A stretch of 41,232 nucleotides of DNA from Rikenellaceae bacterium (GCA_015059875.1 SUZQ01000015.1:1-41232); one strand, 5' to 3'; shown: positions 32,522 through 40,885, numbered from the stretch's first letter. Program-made: numbers and translations. The notes: generated by a model from the letters alone, not told the origin.

Positions 32522-33556
32522 TTAATCTTTCTTGGTTGGGAACTTCACCCCATAGATGAGGTGTTCGAGTGGACGCAAAAAGTTGCGCTTGCCATACTTT
32601 GGCGAGTAGACATAGCAGTCGATGGTCAGCAATTCGCCCTCGCGCTCATCGAGTGTGGTGTAGCTGACAAATGGCCCACCCATAAAATCTCCATCGACAT
32701 CCCAAAATCCTCGCAACTCAATCCACTCTCTGCCGTTAATCTTCACGACTTTGCGCTGCGGCATAAAATCGACATATCCATCATCCTCAACATTTGGAAT
32801 GCGCTTCACGGTGGTCATATACGAACCGTCGGATGGGCCAGGGATGCGTTTTGCAAAGTCGTTTCGTGCCTTGACAAGTGCCTCCGTAGTGACGCTTGCC
32901 TTGCCGTTGAACGGGTGAGTGTAGATAAAAAATCCTTGACTCGCAACGGGATATTCGTTCGATACCCAAACAAAATCATCGCTCTCAGCACGGAAGAGGT
33001 AGCCATTCGGAACGGCCATCTCAATCTCAAACTCCTCGCGGATAATCTTCTCTATTGCTTTTGCCCCCTGCTTTTTAGCGATTTCGGCGGTGCGGTTGCG
33101 CTCGGCAATCTCAAGCACCTGCAACAGACTTCCGCCATTCTTCTTGAGATACTCCACCATTGCTGCCTCCGAAGGGCCTTGGAAAGTGAGGACAATCTGC
33201 GGAGAGGCGACCACATCGTACTGTGCGAGTATCGCACTCTCTTTCACTTCGGGCGAGCAAAGAACCTTAAGAATGTTGCGGTATGATGGCAGAAGGTGTT
33301 TGAAATCGCGCGCTGTAATGCGCACAATATCAAACATTGGCTCTGTTTGGTTGAGCATCTCCACTGGAGCCCCAAGCACCGTACGCAACTCCTCGCCGAG
33401 TGGCGATTCCCATTCGCGACCATCGCACACGACAAGCACCTCATAGGGAGAGCCTTGCGCTGTCTTTTTTGCCCCCGTTAGTGAACGGAAACTATCGCAC
33501 GAAAAGGCAGAAAGAAGAGTTGTTATAGCAACCAAAGTATTGATAAGACGCTTCAT
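32522..33556 (-). CDS. DUF4837 family lipoprotein
   Basis: 344 residues. The signal peptide ends in the lipobox LSAFSC (Cys20). The protein matches the Bacteroidetes DUF4837 family in the N-terminal block GSPYEVLVVCDGREWESPLGEEL, in APVEMLNQTEPMFDIVRI, and in the C-terminal GREWIELRGFWDVDGDFMGGPFV. The function is unknown and it is presumably in the cell envelope. A TAACTTTA box upstream is one base off the promoter consensus. It heads the DUF4837-GDPD-TIR group. Confidence 0.85.
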   Translation of the reverse strand: MKRLINTLVAITTLLSAFSCDSFRSLTGAKKTAQGSPYEVLVVCDGREWESPLGEELRTVLGAPVEMLNQTEPMFDIVRITARDFKHLLPSYRNILKVLCSPEVKESAILAQYDVVASPQIVLTFQGPSEAAMVEYLKKNGGSLLQVLEIAERNRTAEIAKKQGAKAIEKIIREEFEIEMAVPNGYLFRAESDDFVWVSNEYPVASQGFFIYTHPFNGKASVTTEALVKARNDFAKRIPGPSDGSYMTTVKRIPNVEDDGYVDFMPQRKVVKINGREWIELRGFWDVDGDFMGGPFVSYTTLDEREGELLTIDCYVYSPKYGKRNFLRPLEHLIYGVKFPTKKD

Positions 33557-33626
33557 ATTTGCAGTTATTTATGTCGTAAAGTTATGCATATTTTGTGCAA
33601 TAGCAAAATTTTTGCAGGAAAATAGC

Positions 33627-33634
33627 TATATTTG
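33627..33634 (+). promoter_or_regulatory. -7 box for the deacetylase operon
   Basis: TATATTTG, exact consensus, 24 bases before ATG 33659. It overlaps an upstream in-frame TTG at 33632, which therefore cannot be the start. Confidence 0.6.
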
Positions 33635-33658
33635 CGGAGGGTTAAAGCAACGAAGATT

Positions 33659-34267
33659 ATGAAGATAACACCACCAAAATTTATACGCCGAATGTTTCCC
33701 GATTTGATTTGGCAAATCGAGGACGAGCAGGGTGTCTATCTCACCTTCGATGATGGGCCTACACCGGGTATTACGGAGTGGATACTATCAACCCTGAGGC
33801 GATATAACGCCAAGGCGACCTTCTTTGTATTGGGGAAAAATGTAGAGATGTATCCCGATCTCTACGAGAAGATTCTCGCCGAGGGGCACCGCGTAGGCAA
33901 CCACACCTATTCACACCAGAAGGGTATTGGAATGTCGCTCGAACACTATTTGGAGGATATCGACTTTGCGGCAAGCGTTGTGCATAGCAACCTCTTTCGT
34001 CCGCCTTATGCCCGTATTACGCCATCGCAACTGCATGCCGTAGCGCAACGATACAAGGTGGTAATGTGGAGTATCGTGTCGCGTGATTACAACCGCAAAC
34101 TTTCGGGCGAGATGTGTCTGCGAGGTGTGCTTCCGCACATCAAAGCTGGTTCGATAATCCTATTTCACGATAGCGAGAAGTCGTTTGCAAATATGAGCTA
34201 TACACTTCCTAAAACACTGAAGCGCATTGCTGAACTTGGTCTTAAATGTAAAGCAATAGAGTTATAA
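33659..34267 (+). CDS. Polysaccharide deacetylase (NodB domain)
   Basis: 202 residues, a compact NodB-fold enzyme that removes acetyl groups from a carbohydrate. Motif 1 is TFDDGPTPG (catalytic base and metal Asp), motif 2 HTYSHQ, motif 3 RPPYARIT, and motif 5 has a FHDSEKS His. Motif 4 is partly kept (WSIVSRDYN). No signal peptide is evident, so the site of action is unclear. Its stop overlaps the ubiX start by one base (TAATG). Confidence 0.92.
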   Translation: MKITPPKFIRRMFPDLIWQIEDEQGVYLTFDDGPTPGITEWILSTLRRYNAKATFFVLGKNVEMYPDLYEKILAEGHRVGNHTYSHQKGIGMSLEHYLEDIDFAASVVHSNLFRPPYARITPSQLHAVAQRYKVVMWSIVSRDYNRKLSGEMCLRGVLPHIKAGSIILFHDSEKSFANMSYTLPKTLKRIAELGLKCKAIEL

Positions 34268-34815
34268 TGAAGATTATAGTCGCCATAACTGCCGCAAGTG
34301 GTGCAATATATGCACGACAGCTCCTCGAAAAGCTCGCTACAAGCGAGGAGGTGGAGCGCGTGGCTGTCATCTACAGCTCGAATGCCCGTGCTGTTGTAGC
34401 ACACGAGGGGGAGAGGATGCCTCAATCGCCAAAATTCGAGGAGTACGGCAACGACAATATGTTCGCATCGCCTGCAAGTGGCTCGGCGCAATGGGATGCA
34501 ATGGTAGTAGTGCCATCAAGCGTTGGAACGGTTGGCAGAGTTGCGTCGGGCGTGTCGCAAACGCTGATCGAACGAGCTGCCGATGTGATGCTGAAAGAGC
34601 GCAGAAGATTGATTTTCGTGGTACGCGAAACGCCGTATTCGCTTATCCACCTCCGCAATATGACCGCGCTGACCGAGGCGGGTGCGGTGATTCTTCCAGC
34701 AACGCCGTCGTTCTACTCGTTGCCGCAGGATATTGAGGCGGTGTGTCAGAGTGTTACCGAGCGTGTAACGGCAATGTTGGGATTGTCGGGCGAGCGTTAC
34801 GAGTGGGGCAAATAA
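34267..34815 (+). CDS. ubiX: Flavin prenyltransferase UbiX
   Basis: 182 residues, cytosolic, makes prenylated FMN for UbiD-type decarboxylases. Motifs: ITAASGAIYARQLLEKL, VVVPSSVGTVGRVASGVSQTLIERAADVMLKERR and VVRETPYSLIHLRNM, all diagnostic. The first 40 and last 30 residues and the length also fit. No ubiD is in the window. It overlaps the deacetylase by one base. Confidence 0.95.
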   Translation: MKIIVAITAASGAIYARQLLEKLATSEEVERVAVIYSSNARAVVAHEGERMPQSPKFEEYGNDNMFASPASGSAQWDAMVVVPSSVGTVGRVASGVSQTLIERAADVMLKERRRLIFVVRETPYSLIHLRNMTALTEAGAVILPATPSFYSLPQDIEAVCQSVTERVTAMLGLSGERYEWGK

Positions 34816-34839
34816 ACGGAAAACTGAAAACGGAAAACT

Positions 34840-35391
34840 ATGAAAAAGATAGTGCTTATATTGATTGTTTTGATGTGTGCTTCGTGTCGCAGAGGTGGCG
34901 ATTTAACCGCCTTGCGCGAGGGCGACATTGTATTTATTGAAACTACTTCGTTTCAATCAAAGTTCATAAAGCTCGGAATGCTCTCCATTTGGAGCCACTG
35001 CGGTATTGCGGTAAATACAGATGAGGGGGTGCAGATTATGGAGGCGGACACTACGGTGCGTATTCTTCCGATAGAGCGATTTATCAAGAGGTCTGTAGGT
35101 GGAAAGTATATTATTAAACGCCCTGAGCAGCAACTCACACAGCCGATCAACAAAGAGAAGTGGTTAGGACGATGGTACGACCTGATGTTCAGTTTTGACA
35201 ACGAGGAGGTCTACTGTTCGGAGCTTGTTTGGCTTATTTACAAGGATCAGGGTATCGAATTATGTCCGCCAATGAAGATAAACGAGCACTTTATGGTGCG
35301 CTTCCCTGTTATGCAACGCGCACTGCAAGAGCGCGGAATCTCGCCTGAGCAGGAGGCCGTAGCCCCTTGCGATCTGCTCCGCGCACTGTAA
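34840..35391 (+). CDS. YiiX/YebB-like NlpC/P60 lipoprotein
   Basis: 183 residues. A short signal peptide ends at MCASC, so it is a lipoprotein. The fold is a permuted papain-like YiiX type: REGDIVFIE, FIKLGMLSIWSHCGIAV with the His, and VYCSELVWLIYKD with the Cys nucleophile. Family members cleave amide or ester bonds; substrate unknown. It is 24 bases after ubiX, with an ACGGAAAACTGAAAACGG repeat in the gap, and is followed by a strong terminator. Confidence 0.88.
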   Translation: MKKIVLILIVLMCASCRRGGDLTALREGDIVFIETTSFQSKFIKLGMLSIWSHCGIAVNTDEGVQIMEADTTVRILPIERFIKRSVGGKYIIKRPEQQLTQPINKEKWLGRWYDLMFSFDNEEVYCSELVWLIYKDQGIELCPPMKINEHFMVRFPVMQRALQERGISPEQEAVAPCDLLRAL

Positions 35392-35414
35392 TTCACACCG
35401 CGAAAATGGTATGG

Positions 35415-35448
35415 GGTTGTTCAACAAACTTGTTGAGCAACCTTTTTT
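35415..35448 (+). terminator. Terminator after the YiiX-like gene
   Basis: GGTTGTTCAACAA pairs with TTGTTGAGCAACC around a two-base loop, followed by six T. One mismatch in the stem. Confidence 0.9.
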
Positions 35449-35449
35449 A

Positions 35450-35920
35450 CTACCTCTTTTTCCAACTTTTGAACGGGTGTTTTGAGAGAAATGAGTTGTA
35501 GAAACACCTCTCGCCCGTAACCTCGTCGCCTATCCACGATGGTAGAGTCACCCTCTCCGTTACGCTCGATAGCTCCACTTCGGCAACGATAAGTCCCTCA
35601 TTCTCGCCTCGAAATTCATCCACCTCGAAGGTGTGTCCGTCCACCTCTACAAGGTGTCGCACCTTATCCACAACACCATCACAGCGGCAGAGCAGATGCT
35701 CCGCTACACGGCGCGGAATTTCGCGCTCAAACTCGAAGCGACTCAATCCCCCGTCGCGGCTCTTGCCCTTGAAGGTGAGGATACCTCTATCATCGCATAT
35801 ACGCACACGAGCCGTCAGTTTGCGGCTGCACAGATAACCCTGCGCAATACGCATAGAACGACCGACCTCCGCGCGCCACGACTCGTCGGCAACGAGATAT
35901 TTGCGTTCAATCTCCTGCAT
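35450..35920 (-). CDS. CYTH domain protein
   Basis: 156 residues, cytosolic. The EIERKYLV start carries the ExExK motif. RIAQGYL, TARVRI, TFKGKSRDG and EFEREIP form the basic and acidic strands of the triphosphate tunnel. Such proteins hydrolyse or bind inorganic triphosphate or related compounds; adenylate cyclase activity is not implied. It is the last gene of a four-gene minus-strand operon, three bases after kdsC. Confidence 0.92.
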   Translation of the reverse strand: MQEIERKYLVADESWRAEVGRSMRIAQGYLCSRKLTARVRICDDRGILTFKGKSRDGGLSRFEFEREIPRRVAEHLLCRCDGVVDKVRHLVEVDGHTFEVDEFRGENEGLIVAEVELSSVTERVTLPSWIGDEVTGERCFYNSFLSKHPFKSWKKR

Positions 35921-35923
35921 CCC

Positions 35924-36484
35924 CTATCGTGAAGCAACCTCCTTTGAGTCGTCGGCAATAACGCCCTTTGAGTCCAATGCCCAAGTCCCTTTGACGCGCA
36001 TCACCTGCTCGATAATGTCGCGCACGGCACCAGCACCACCATTATGCTCGGAGATATATATTGCAGCCTCTAGAACCTCACTGCAAGCGTCAGCAGGAGC
36101 TACCGGAATACCCACATAGCGCAACACCTCCAAATCGGGAATATCGTCGCCCATATAGACGATATTTTCGCGCTTCACGCCCGTCTTTTCGATAAAATCG
36201 TCAATGGCGGCAATCTTATCCATGCATCCGAGGTATCTATGTACGATGCCGAGGCGATTCATTCTACTCTCCAAAGTCTTGCCGAAGCCGCCCGAAATAA
36301 CTCCGATATTAAGACCGTGCTTCACGGCATATCCCAATGCGTAGCCATCTTTGGCGTTATACTTGCGGATGAAATCGCCATCTGCCAACGGCATAATACC
36401 TCCATCGGTCATTACGCCATCCACATCGAATACGATTGCCTCAACATCGGCTAACAACTCTTTGAAATTTTTGTTCTCTCGCAT
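35924..36484 (-). CDS. kdsC: 3-deoxy-D-manno-octulosonate 8-phosphate phosphatase (HAD family)
   Basis: 186 residues, small HAD phosphatase without cap. Motif I is FDVDGVMTDG, motif II ISGG, motif III has the Lys in CMDKIAAIDDF and motif IV is MGDDIPDLEVL. The sequence DGYALGYAVKHGLNIGVISG is typical of the KdsC/YrbI group, which makes Kdo for lipopolysaccharide. Some CMP-sialic-type relatives have the same pattern, so the exact substrate is inferred. It overlaps DUF2520 by 34 bases. Confidence 0.9.
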   Translation of the reverse strand: MRENKNFKELLADVEAIVFDVDGVMTDGGIMPLADGDFIRKYNAKDGYALGYAVKHGLNIGVISGGFGKTLESRMNRLGIVHRYLGCMDKIAAIDDFIEKTGVKRENIVYMGDDIPDLEVLRYVGIPVAPADACSEVLEAAIYISEHNGGAGAVRDIIEQVMRVKGTWALDSKGVIADDSKEVASR

Positions 36485-37227
36485 ATATCTTCACTTATTT
36501 TGTCATAAATCTCTTGTGTTCGTGGTCGCTCAGCCAACATCGCGCGATGACGGTCAAGAGTTTGCGTATCGCCGCGACGAGCAGGGCCTGTCTGTGTTGC
36601 AGCGGGGTTTAACACCTCCACCGCCTTTTTTGCCGTCTCCTCGATTACGGGAGCGACAATATCGAATGGGAGTCCAGCACTCGCCAACACCTCGGCAGCA
36701 TTGGCGTACATTGCATTGGCGAAGTTGCAGGCGAAAACTCCCGAAAGATGAATTACGGCACGGCGTGCGCTATCAGCCATTTCGACCTTCGAGGTTAGGC
36801 GATGCGCCACCTCCTCAACAACACCTAAGGCGTGGTCAGTTGCCCCCTCCAAGAAGATGTAACCCTTCGTAAAATCGACCTTGCGACCTATCGAAAAGGT
36901 CTGAAACGGATAGAATACGGCACGATGCGTATGCGGTGCAAGGGAATCTATCGGACAACAACCCGCAGTGTGTGCAACAACAGCATTTTCAGGGGTATGC
37001 AACTTTTTTGCACACTCCGCTACTGCATTGTCACTCACTGAAATAAGGTATAAATCAGCCTCGGCAAGCGAAGTGTTGCTCCACTCGGATTTTGCCAACT
37101 CTGCGACCTTGCGACCTCGCTCCTCGTTGCGCGCGTACACCTGCACCAACTCCAAGCCATCCGCCTCGGCAATTGCTTGCGCCAAAGATTCGGCAACATT
37201 ACCACTTCCAACAACTACTACTCTCAT
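36451..37227 (-). CDS. Rossmann-fold and DUF2520 domain protein
   Basis: 258 residues. An N-terminal NAD(P)-binding domain (VVVGSGNVAESLAQA, GxGxxA type; ISVSDNAV) joins a C-terminal helical DUF2520 domain (FYPFQTFSIGRKVDF, then HLSGVFACNFANAMYANA). It looks like an oxidoreductase with an unknown substrate. In Bacteroidetes it is usually next to kdsC, as here. The stop overlaps kdsC and the start is one base from the methyltransferase stop. Confidence 0.88.
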   Translation of the reverse strand: MRVVVVGSGNVAESLAQAIAEADGLELVQVYARNEERGRKVAELAKSEWSNTSLAEADLYLISVSDNAVAECAKKLHTPENAVVAHTAGCCPIDSLAPHTHRAVFYPFQTFSIGRKVDFTKGYIFLEGATDHALGVVEEVAHRLTSKVEMADSARRAVIHLSGVFACNFANAMYANAAEVLASAGLPFDIVAPVIEETAKKAVEVLNPAATQTGPARRGDTQTLDRHRAMLAERPRTQEIYDKISEDICERTKISKSC

Positions 37228-37228
37228 T

Positions 37229-38392
37229 CTATTTTATTTTATCCATTTTAATCGCCACCGACCTCGTTCCTATGCGAGTGAAACACCACCTCTCCGTTCC
37301 CCCCTCCGAGCAACGGAAGCGTTTGCATATCTCGCCATTCGCCATCGGGAAGTCGCGGCGATATATCTCCGCCTTACGACCACGCATCAATCGCTTAAAC
37401 GCGCTATCAATTTCGTATATTGCCTCAATCTCGAATACACGCCCCAAAACTCCTTCAGGGCGTTGTTCCGAGAGGGCTACACCATTGTTCGACCAGACAT
37501 CGCACTTGCCATCGAATGCCACCGCAACCATTCGTGCGTGTTGCAGCGACACATCGGGCAGAGTGATATAACGGTAGTGTGCAAAGTCGTTCGGTACTAC
37601 GCTCCAGCGCGCCCCATTGCGCTCCTCTACGCTGCACGAAAACTCGCCCACTCCGACGGCTACAGCAGATAGATGCTGCTGCTCCGAGCCGTCAAGGTAG
37701 ATATTTACCTCCTTCGCCTCGCCACCGAGTGATACACACTCCACCGAGCAATTTCCAAAGAGTCGGAAGGCCTCATCGAGGTCAAAAAGTGGAGAACATT
37801 TAATACAGATTCTATCGGCAATGCGCCTCAAATCGGCCATTAACGCCACCACATTTGGCGAACAATCCTCCAAGCAGACGAGCTTTTCGCCCTTTGCGCC
37901 ACGGCGGTCGGGATCGGAGAAGCACCAGTCGAAATGTTCGGTACAAGAGGCAACGAAATCCTCGGCAGAGGAGCATACAACCTCGATGTTGTCAGCTCCG
38001 AGTCGTTTGAAATTCTCGCGAGCAATAGCCGCCAAAGCCTCGTTGCGCTCGATTGTTACAACTCGCTCAAAACTCTTCGACAGAGCAAATGCATCCACGC
38101 CCAATCCGCAGGTCAAATCGAGAATGCTCCTGCCACTCAATCGCTTGCGCAGAGCACACTCCTCGCTCGATGACTGCTCGTAGGCAAGAGTTGGGATAAC
38201 CGCCTCGGCACTATAGAAAGAGGGTAATTTTGTACGAGCCTTTTGCAGATTTTTCACAAGTGTAGCAACCATCGAAGCCTGTTCGATGCGACGATCAAGA
38301 GCGATATCTGTCGGGGTACGACCTATATTCTCCCTAACAGAGTGCCGAATAGCCTCACTACACAACTCTATAACCTCCTCCTTCGTAAACAT
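37229..38392 (-). CDS. Class I SAM methyltransferase with THUMP-like end
   Basis: 387 residues, cytosolic. The SAM site is ILDLTCGLGVDAFALS (motif I), with VVTIERNEALAAIARENFKRLG, and SDPDRRG is the catalytic DPxR motif. The first 90 residues are helical and the last 150 match the Bacteroidetes THUMP-like domain (FEIEAIYEIDSAFKRLMRGRKAEIYRR). It probably modifies RNA; the target is unknown. An earlier in-frame ATG at 38458 gives a hydrophobic leader upstream of the promoter box, so 38392 is used. It heads the operon. Confidence 0.85.
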   Translation of the reverse strand: MFTKEEVIELCSEAIRHSVRENIGRTPTDIALDRRIEQASMVATLVKNLQKARTKLPSFYSAEAVIPTLAYEQSSSEECALRKRLSGRSILDLTCGLGVDAFALSKSFERVVTIERNEALAAIARENFKRLGADNIEVVCSSAEDFVASCTEHFDWCFSDPDRRGAKGEKLVCLEDCSPNVVALMADLRRIADRICIKCSPLFDLDEAFRLFGNCSVECVSLGGEAKEVNIYLDGSEQQHLSAVAVGVGEFSCSVEERNGARWSVVPNDFAHYRYITLPDVSLQHARMVAVAFDGKCDVWSNNGVALSEQRPEGVLGRVFEIEAIYEIDSAFKRLMRGRKAEIYRRDFPMANGEICKRFRCSEGGTERWCFTRIGTRSVAIKMDKIK

Positions 38393-38397
38393 ATCTG

Positions 38398-38405
38398 CAA
38401 AGTTA
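38398..38405 (-). promoter_or_regulatory. -7 box directly before the methyltransferase start
   Basis: TAACTTTG on the minus strand, only five bases before the ATG at 38392. If used, the message would begin at or within a few bases of the start codon. Confidence 0.45.
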
Positions 38406-38475
38406 ATCACTATTTTTGAAGAAATGCACAAACGACAAAAAATAAACGGAATTATCAACTCTCAACAATTTTTGC

Positions 38476-38483
38476 TATCTTTG
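38476..38483 (+). promoter_or_regulatory. -7 box directly before the HAD phosphatase start
   Basis: TATCTTTG, seven bases before ATG 38491. It is divergent from the methyltransferase promoter within the same 98-base gap and implies a leader of almost no length. Confidence 0.5.
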
Positions 38484-38490
38484 TTCCGCT

Positions 38491-39153
38491 ATGACAAAAC
38501 AGAGGAACAAACTTGCAATTTTTGACCTCGATGGTACGCTGCTCGACACGATTGGCGACCTTGCCGAGGCGTGTAATTATATGCTCGGACTGCGAGGACT
38601 CGGCTCACACACCCGTGACGAGTATCGCAAGATGGTTGGCAACGGCATTTTGCGTCTGGTAGAGCGCGCTCTGCCCGAACATCTGCGAACACCCGAATAT
38701 GTCAGCGAGGCACGACGCGACTTTCTCGCCTACTACATCGACCACATCGACTGCTACACCCATCCATACGAGGGTATCCGTGAAGTGTTGCAGCAGCTAC
38801 AACAGCAGGGCTGGACAATGGCGGTGGCTTCGAATAAGTTTGACGAGGGGACAAAGCGACTTATCGCCAATATCTTCCCCGAAATCGAGTTTAAGGCGGT
38901 ATATGGCAACCGCGAGGGCTTTCCGCTGAAGCCCGACGCTGCACTTATCGAGTTGATTATGGAGGAGTGTGGTGCAATAGCCGAAACAACCTTTATGATT
39001 GGCGATTCGGGAATCGATATCGAGGCGGCAAAAAATGGCGGTGTTCGCTCGGTGGGTTGCTCGTGGGGATTTCGCGCCCGTGAGGAGTTGGAGGAGCGCG
39101 GAGCTGACTTTATTGTCGATAAGCCCCTTGACCTATTACAGATTTTGCAATAA
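38491..39153 (+). CDS. HAD phosphatase, phosphoglycolate-phosphatase-like
   Basis: 220 residues, cytosolic HAD enzyme with an alpha-helical cap. Motif I is FDLDGTLLDTIGDL, motif II is AVASNK (S in VASN), motif III is the Lys of LKPDAA, and motif IV is MIGDSGIDIEAAKNGG. DL-A-C-NYMLGLRGL in the cap and GCSWGFR after motif IV fit the Gph group. Substrate is inferred from family. Confidence 0.9.
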   Translation: MTKQRNKLAIFDLDGTLLDTIGDLAEACNYMLGLRGLGSHTRDEYRKMVGNGILRLVERALPEHLRTPEYVSEARRDFLAYYIDHIDCYTHPYEGIREVLQQLQQQGWTMAVASNKFDEGTKRLIANIFPEIEFKAVYGNREGFPLKPDAALIELIMEECGAIAETTFMIGDSGIDIEAAKNGGVRSVGCSWGFRAREELEERGADFIVDKPLDLLQILQ

Positions 39154-39159
39154 ATTCAC

Positions 39160-39167
39160 TACCTTTG
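39160..39167 (+). promoter_or_regulatory. -7 box for the zinc-ribbon and GH109 pair
   Basis: TACCTTTG, 33 bases before ATG 39201. No -33 TTG at the usual spacing was seen. Confidence 0.55.
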
Positions 39168-39200
39168 TGGAGTATAACAGTTAAAATTCAGTAGATAGTT

Positions 39201-39407
39201 ATGGCAGCAAGTGCAAAAGATATCAATCCGAACAATGAGCCTACGGTAATCTGCCCTGAGTGCGGATTGCCAATCCCCGTAAGTATGGAGCGTTGCCCAT
39301 ATTGTGGCATTCGTATGCCTCGCGGTTGCAAGATGTTGGCTATTCGCGTGGCGGTGGGCGTTGTTTTGGCTATTACAGCGATAGTTTTACTTATAACACT
39401 ACTATAA
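39201..39407 (+). CDS. Zinc-ribbon membrane miniprotein
   Basis: 68 residues. The N-terminal half holds a zinc ribbon, CPECG (19-23) and CPYCG (32-36), i.e. two C-x2-C knuckles. The C-terminal half is one hydrophobic helix (about 48-68, IRVAVGVVLAITAIVLLITLL), so it is a tail-anchored membrane protein with a cytoplasmic zinc domain if the usual orientation holds. Its stop overlaps the GH109 start (TAATG), hence coupling. The function is unknown. Confidence 0.85.
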   Translation: MAASAKDINPNNEPTVICPECGLPIPVSMERCPYCGIRMPRGCKMLAIRVAVGVVLAITAIVLLITLL

Positions 39408-40804
39408 TGAAGAGATTTGTATATTTGGCAATCGCTTTGGTTGCGGTTGTTGGTTTTATGTCGTGTGGCGAACCAAAGCCATACAAGATGGTCAATGGCA
39501 CAATTATCTGCCATACTCCTGAACGCCCTGCTGGTCAGCAGGATATGTTGCAATTTGCTGCCGAGCCACTCGACACCGTGCGCGTAGGTTTCATTGGTCT
39601 TGGCTCGCGTGGAAAGGGCGGGCCGAAGCGTTGGGCGCAGATTGAGGGAACAAAGATTGTTGCCCTTTGCGACTTGAAACAGGAGTTCCTTGATAGAGCG
39701 CAGGGATACCTCGAAGCGGCAGGTCGCCCGCGTGCTGCGGAGTATACCGGCTCAGAGGAGGCTTGGAAAGAGCTGTGCAAGCGCGACGATATTGACCTTG
39801 TATATGTGGCAACTCCTTGGGCAAGCCATGTCGAGATGGCTCTCTACGCAATGGAGTGTGGAAAACATGTGGCTGTCGAAGTTCCCGCAGCCTTCACAAT
39901 GGAGGAGTTGTGGCAGATTATCGATACCTCGGAGCGCACTCGCAAGCACTGTATGATGCTCGAAAACTGCATCTACGACTTCTTTGAGCTGACGGCTCTC
40001 AATATGGCACAGCAGGGATTATTTGGCGAGATTCTCCACACCGAGGGTGCATATATCCACAGCCTCGACCACTCGATGCGCCGTACAGACCGCACTTGGC
40101 GTGTGGATCATCTGCGCAAATTCCGTGGCGATGCCTATCCTACGCACGGACTCGGCCCATTGTGCTTGGTGCTGGATATCCACCGCGGAGACCGCTTCAA
40201 GACCTTGGTGGCTATGGATACAAAGGCTGTTATGGGGCCAGATATCTACGCCTCGGCACACGGCGAGAAGCTTGACGATTTCCAGAATGGCGACCAGACA
40301 ACAACCCTCATCCGCACCGAGAACGGAAAGGTTATACAGTTGCACCACAATATTGTTACACCACGCCCATACTCGCGCGACTATGCGTTGGTTGGCACAA
40401 AGGGCTATGCAACAAAGTACCCTATTCAGGCATTCCGTATTGGCAACGATGTTCCAGAGGGGGTTAGCCCTACAAGCCTGCGCGCCCATCCGTTTATGTC
40501 GGAGGAGGAGCGCGATGCGTTGTTGGAGCAGTACAAACACCCGATTATCAAGGAGGTTGGAGAGGTAGCCAAGAAGGTTGGTGGTCACGGAGGTATGGAC
40601 TTCATCATGGATTACCGCTTGGTATATTGCTTGCGTCACGGCTTGCCGCTTGATATGGATGTCTACGACTTGGCGGAGTGGAGCTGTCCTGCGGCACTAA
40701 GCTCAATATCAATCGCTCACGGCTCAGCACCCGTTGCTGTTCCCGACTTCACACGCGGCGCGTGGAAGAAGATTGAGGGGTATAAGTTTGCCTATACAAA
40801 GTAA
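39407..40804 (+). CDS. GH109-family glycosidase lipoprotein
   Basis: 465 residues. The signal peptide ends in FMSC (Cys20), so it is lipid-anchored. The Rossmann core VRVGFIGLGSRGKGG binds NAD, followed by VYVATPWASHVEMALYAMECGKHVAVEVP. LENCIYDFFELTALNMAQQGLFGEILHTEGAYIHSLDHSM, WRVDHLRKFRGDAYPTHGLGP and the HHNIVTPRPYSRDY block match GH109, a family known for NAD-dependent alpha-N-acetylgalactosaminidases. An earlier in-frame start at 39260 lies inside the zinc-ribbon gene and lacks the signal peptide context. Substrate is inferred. Confidence 0.92.
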   Translation: MKRFVYLAIALVAVVGFMSCGEPKPYKMVNGTIICHTPERPAGQQDMLQFAAEPLDTVRVGFIGLGSRGKGGPKRWAQIEGTKIVALCDLKQEFLDRAQGYLEAAGRPRAAEYTGSEEAWKELCKRDDIDLVYVATPWASHVEMALYAMECGKHVAVEVPAAFTMEELWQIIDTSERTRKHCMMLENCIYDFFELTALNMAQQGLFGEILHTEGAYIHSLDHSMRRTDRTWRVDHLRKFRGDAYPTHGLGPLCLVLDIHRGDRFKTLVAMDTKAVMGPDIYASAHGEKLDDFQNGDQTTTLIRTENGKVIQLHHNIVTPRPYSRDYALVGTKGYATKYPIQAFRIGNDVPEGVSPTSLRAHPFMSEEERDALLEQYKHPIIKEVGEVAKKVGGHGGMDFIMDYRLVYCLRHGLPLDMDVYDLAEWSCPAALSSISIAHGSAPVAVPDFTRGAWKKIEGYKFAYTK

Positions 40805-40823
40805 TAGAAAGAATCTGCCTAAC

Positions 40824-40866
40824 AAAAAAGGTAGTGTCTAAAAAATTGTTAGACACTACCTTTTTT
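40824..40866. terminator. Terminator after the GH109 gene
   Basis: GGTAGTGTCTAA (40830-40841) pairs with TTAGACACTACC (40849-40860), with an A6 run before it and a T6 run after it. The AGTGTCTAA stem resembles the hairpins of repeat copies 1 and 2, but the upstream box is absent. Confidence 0.9.
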
Positions 40867-40885
40867 ACGGATTTATCAGTTCTAT

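Noticed and set aside
29685..33556. A known TIR defence system such as Thoeris
   Set aside because: No ThsA-like SIR2/SLOG or other effector gene is adjacent; neighbours are envelope genes.
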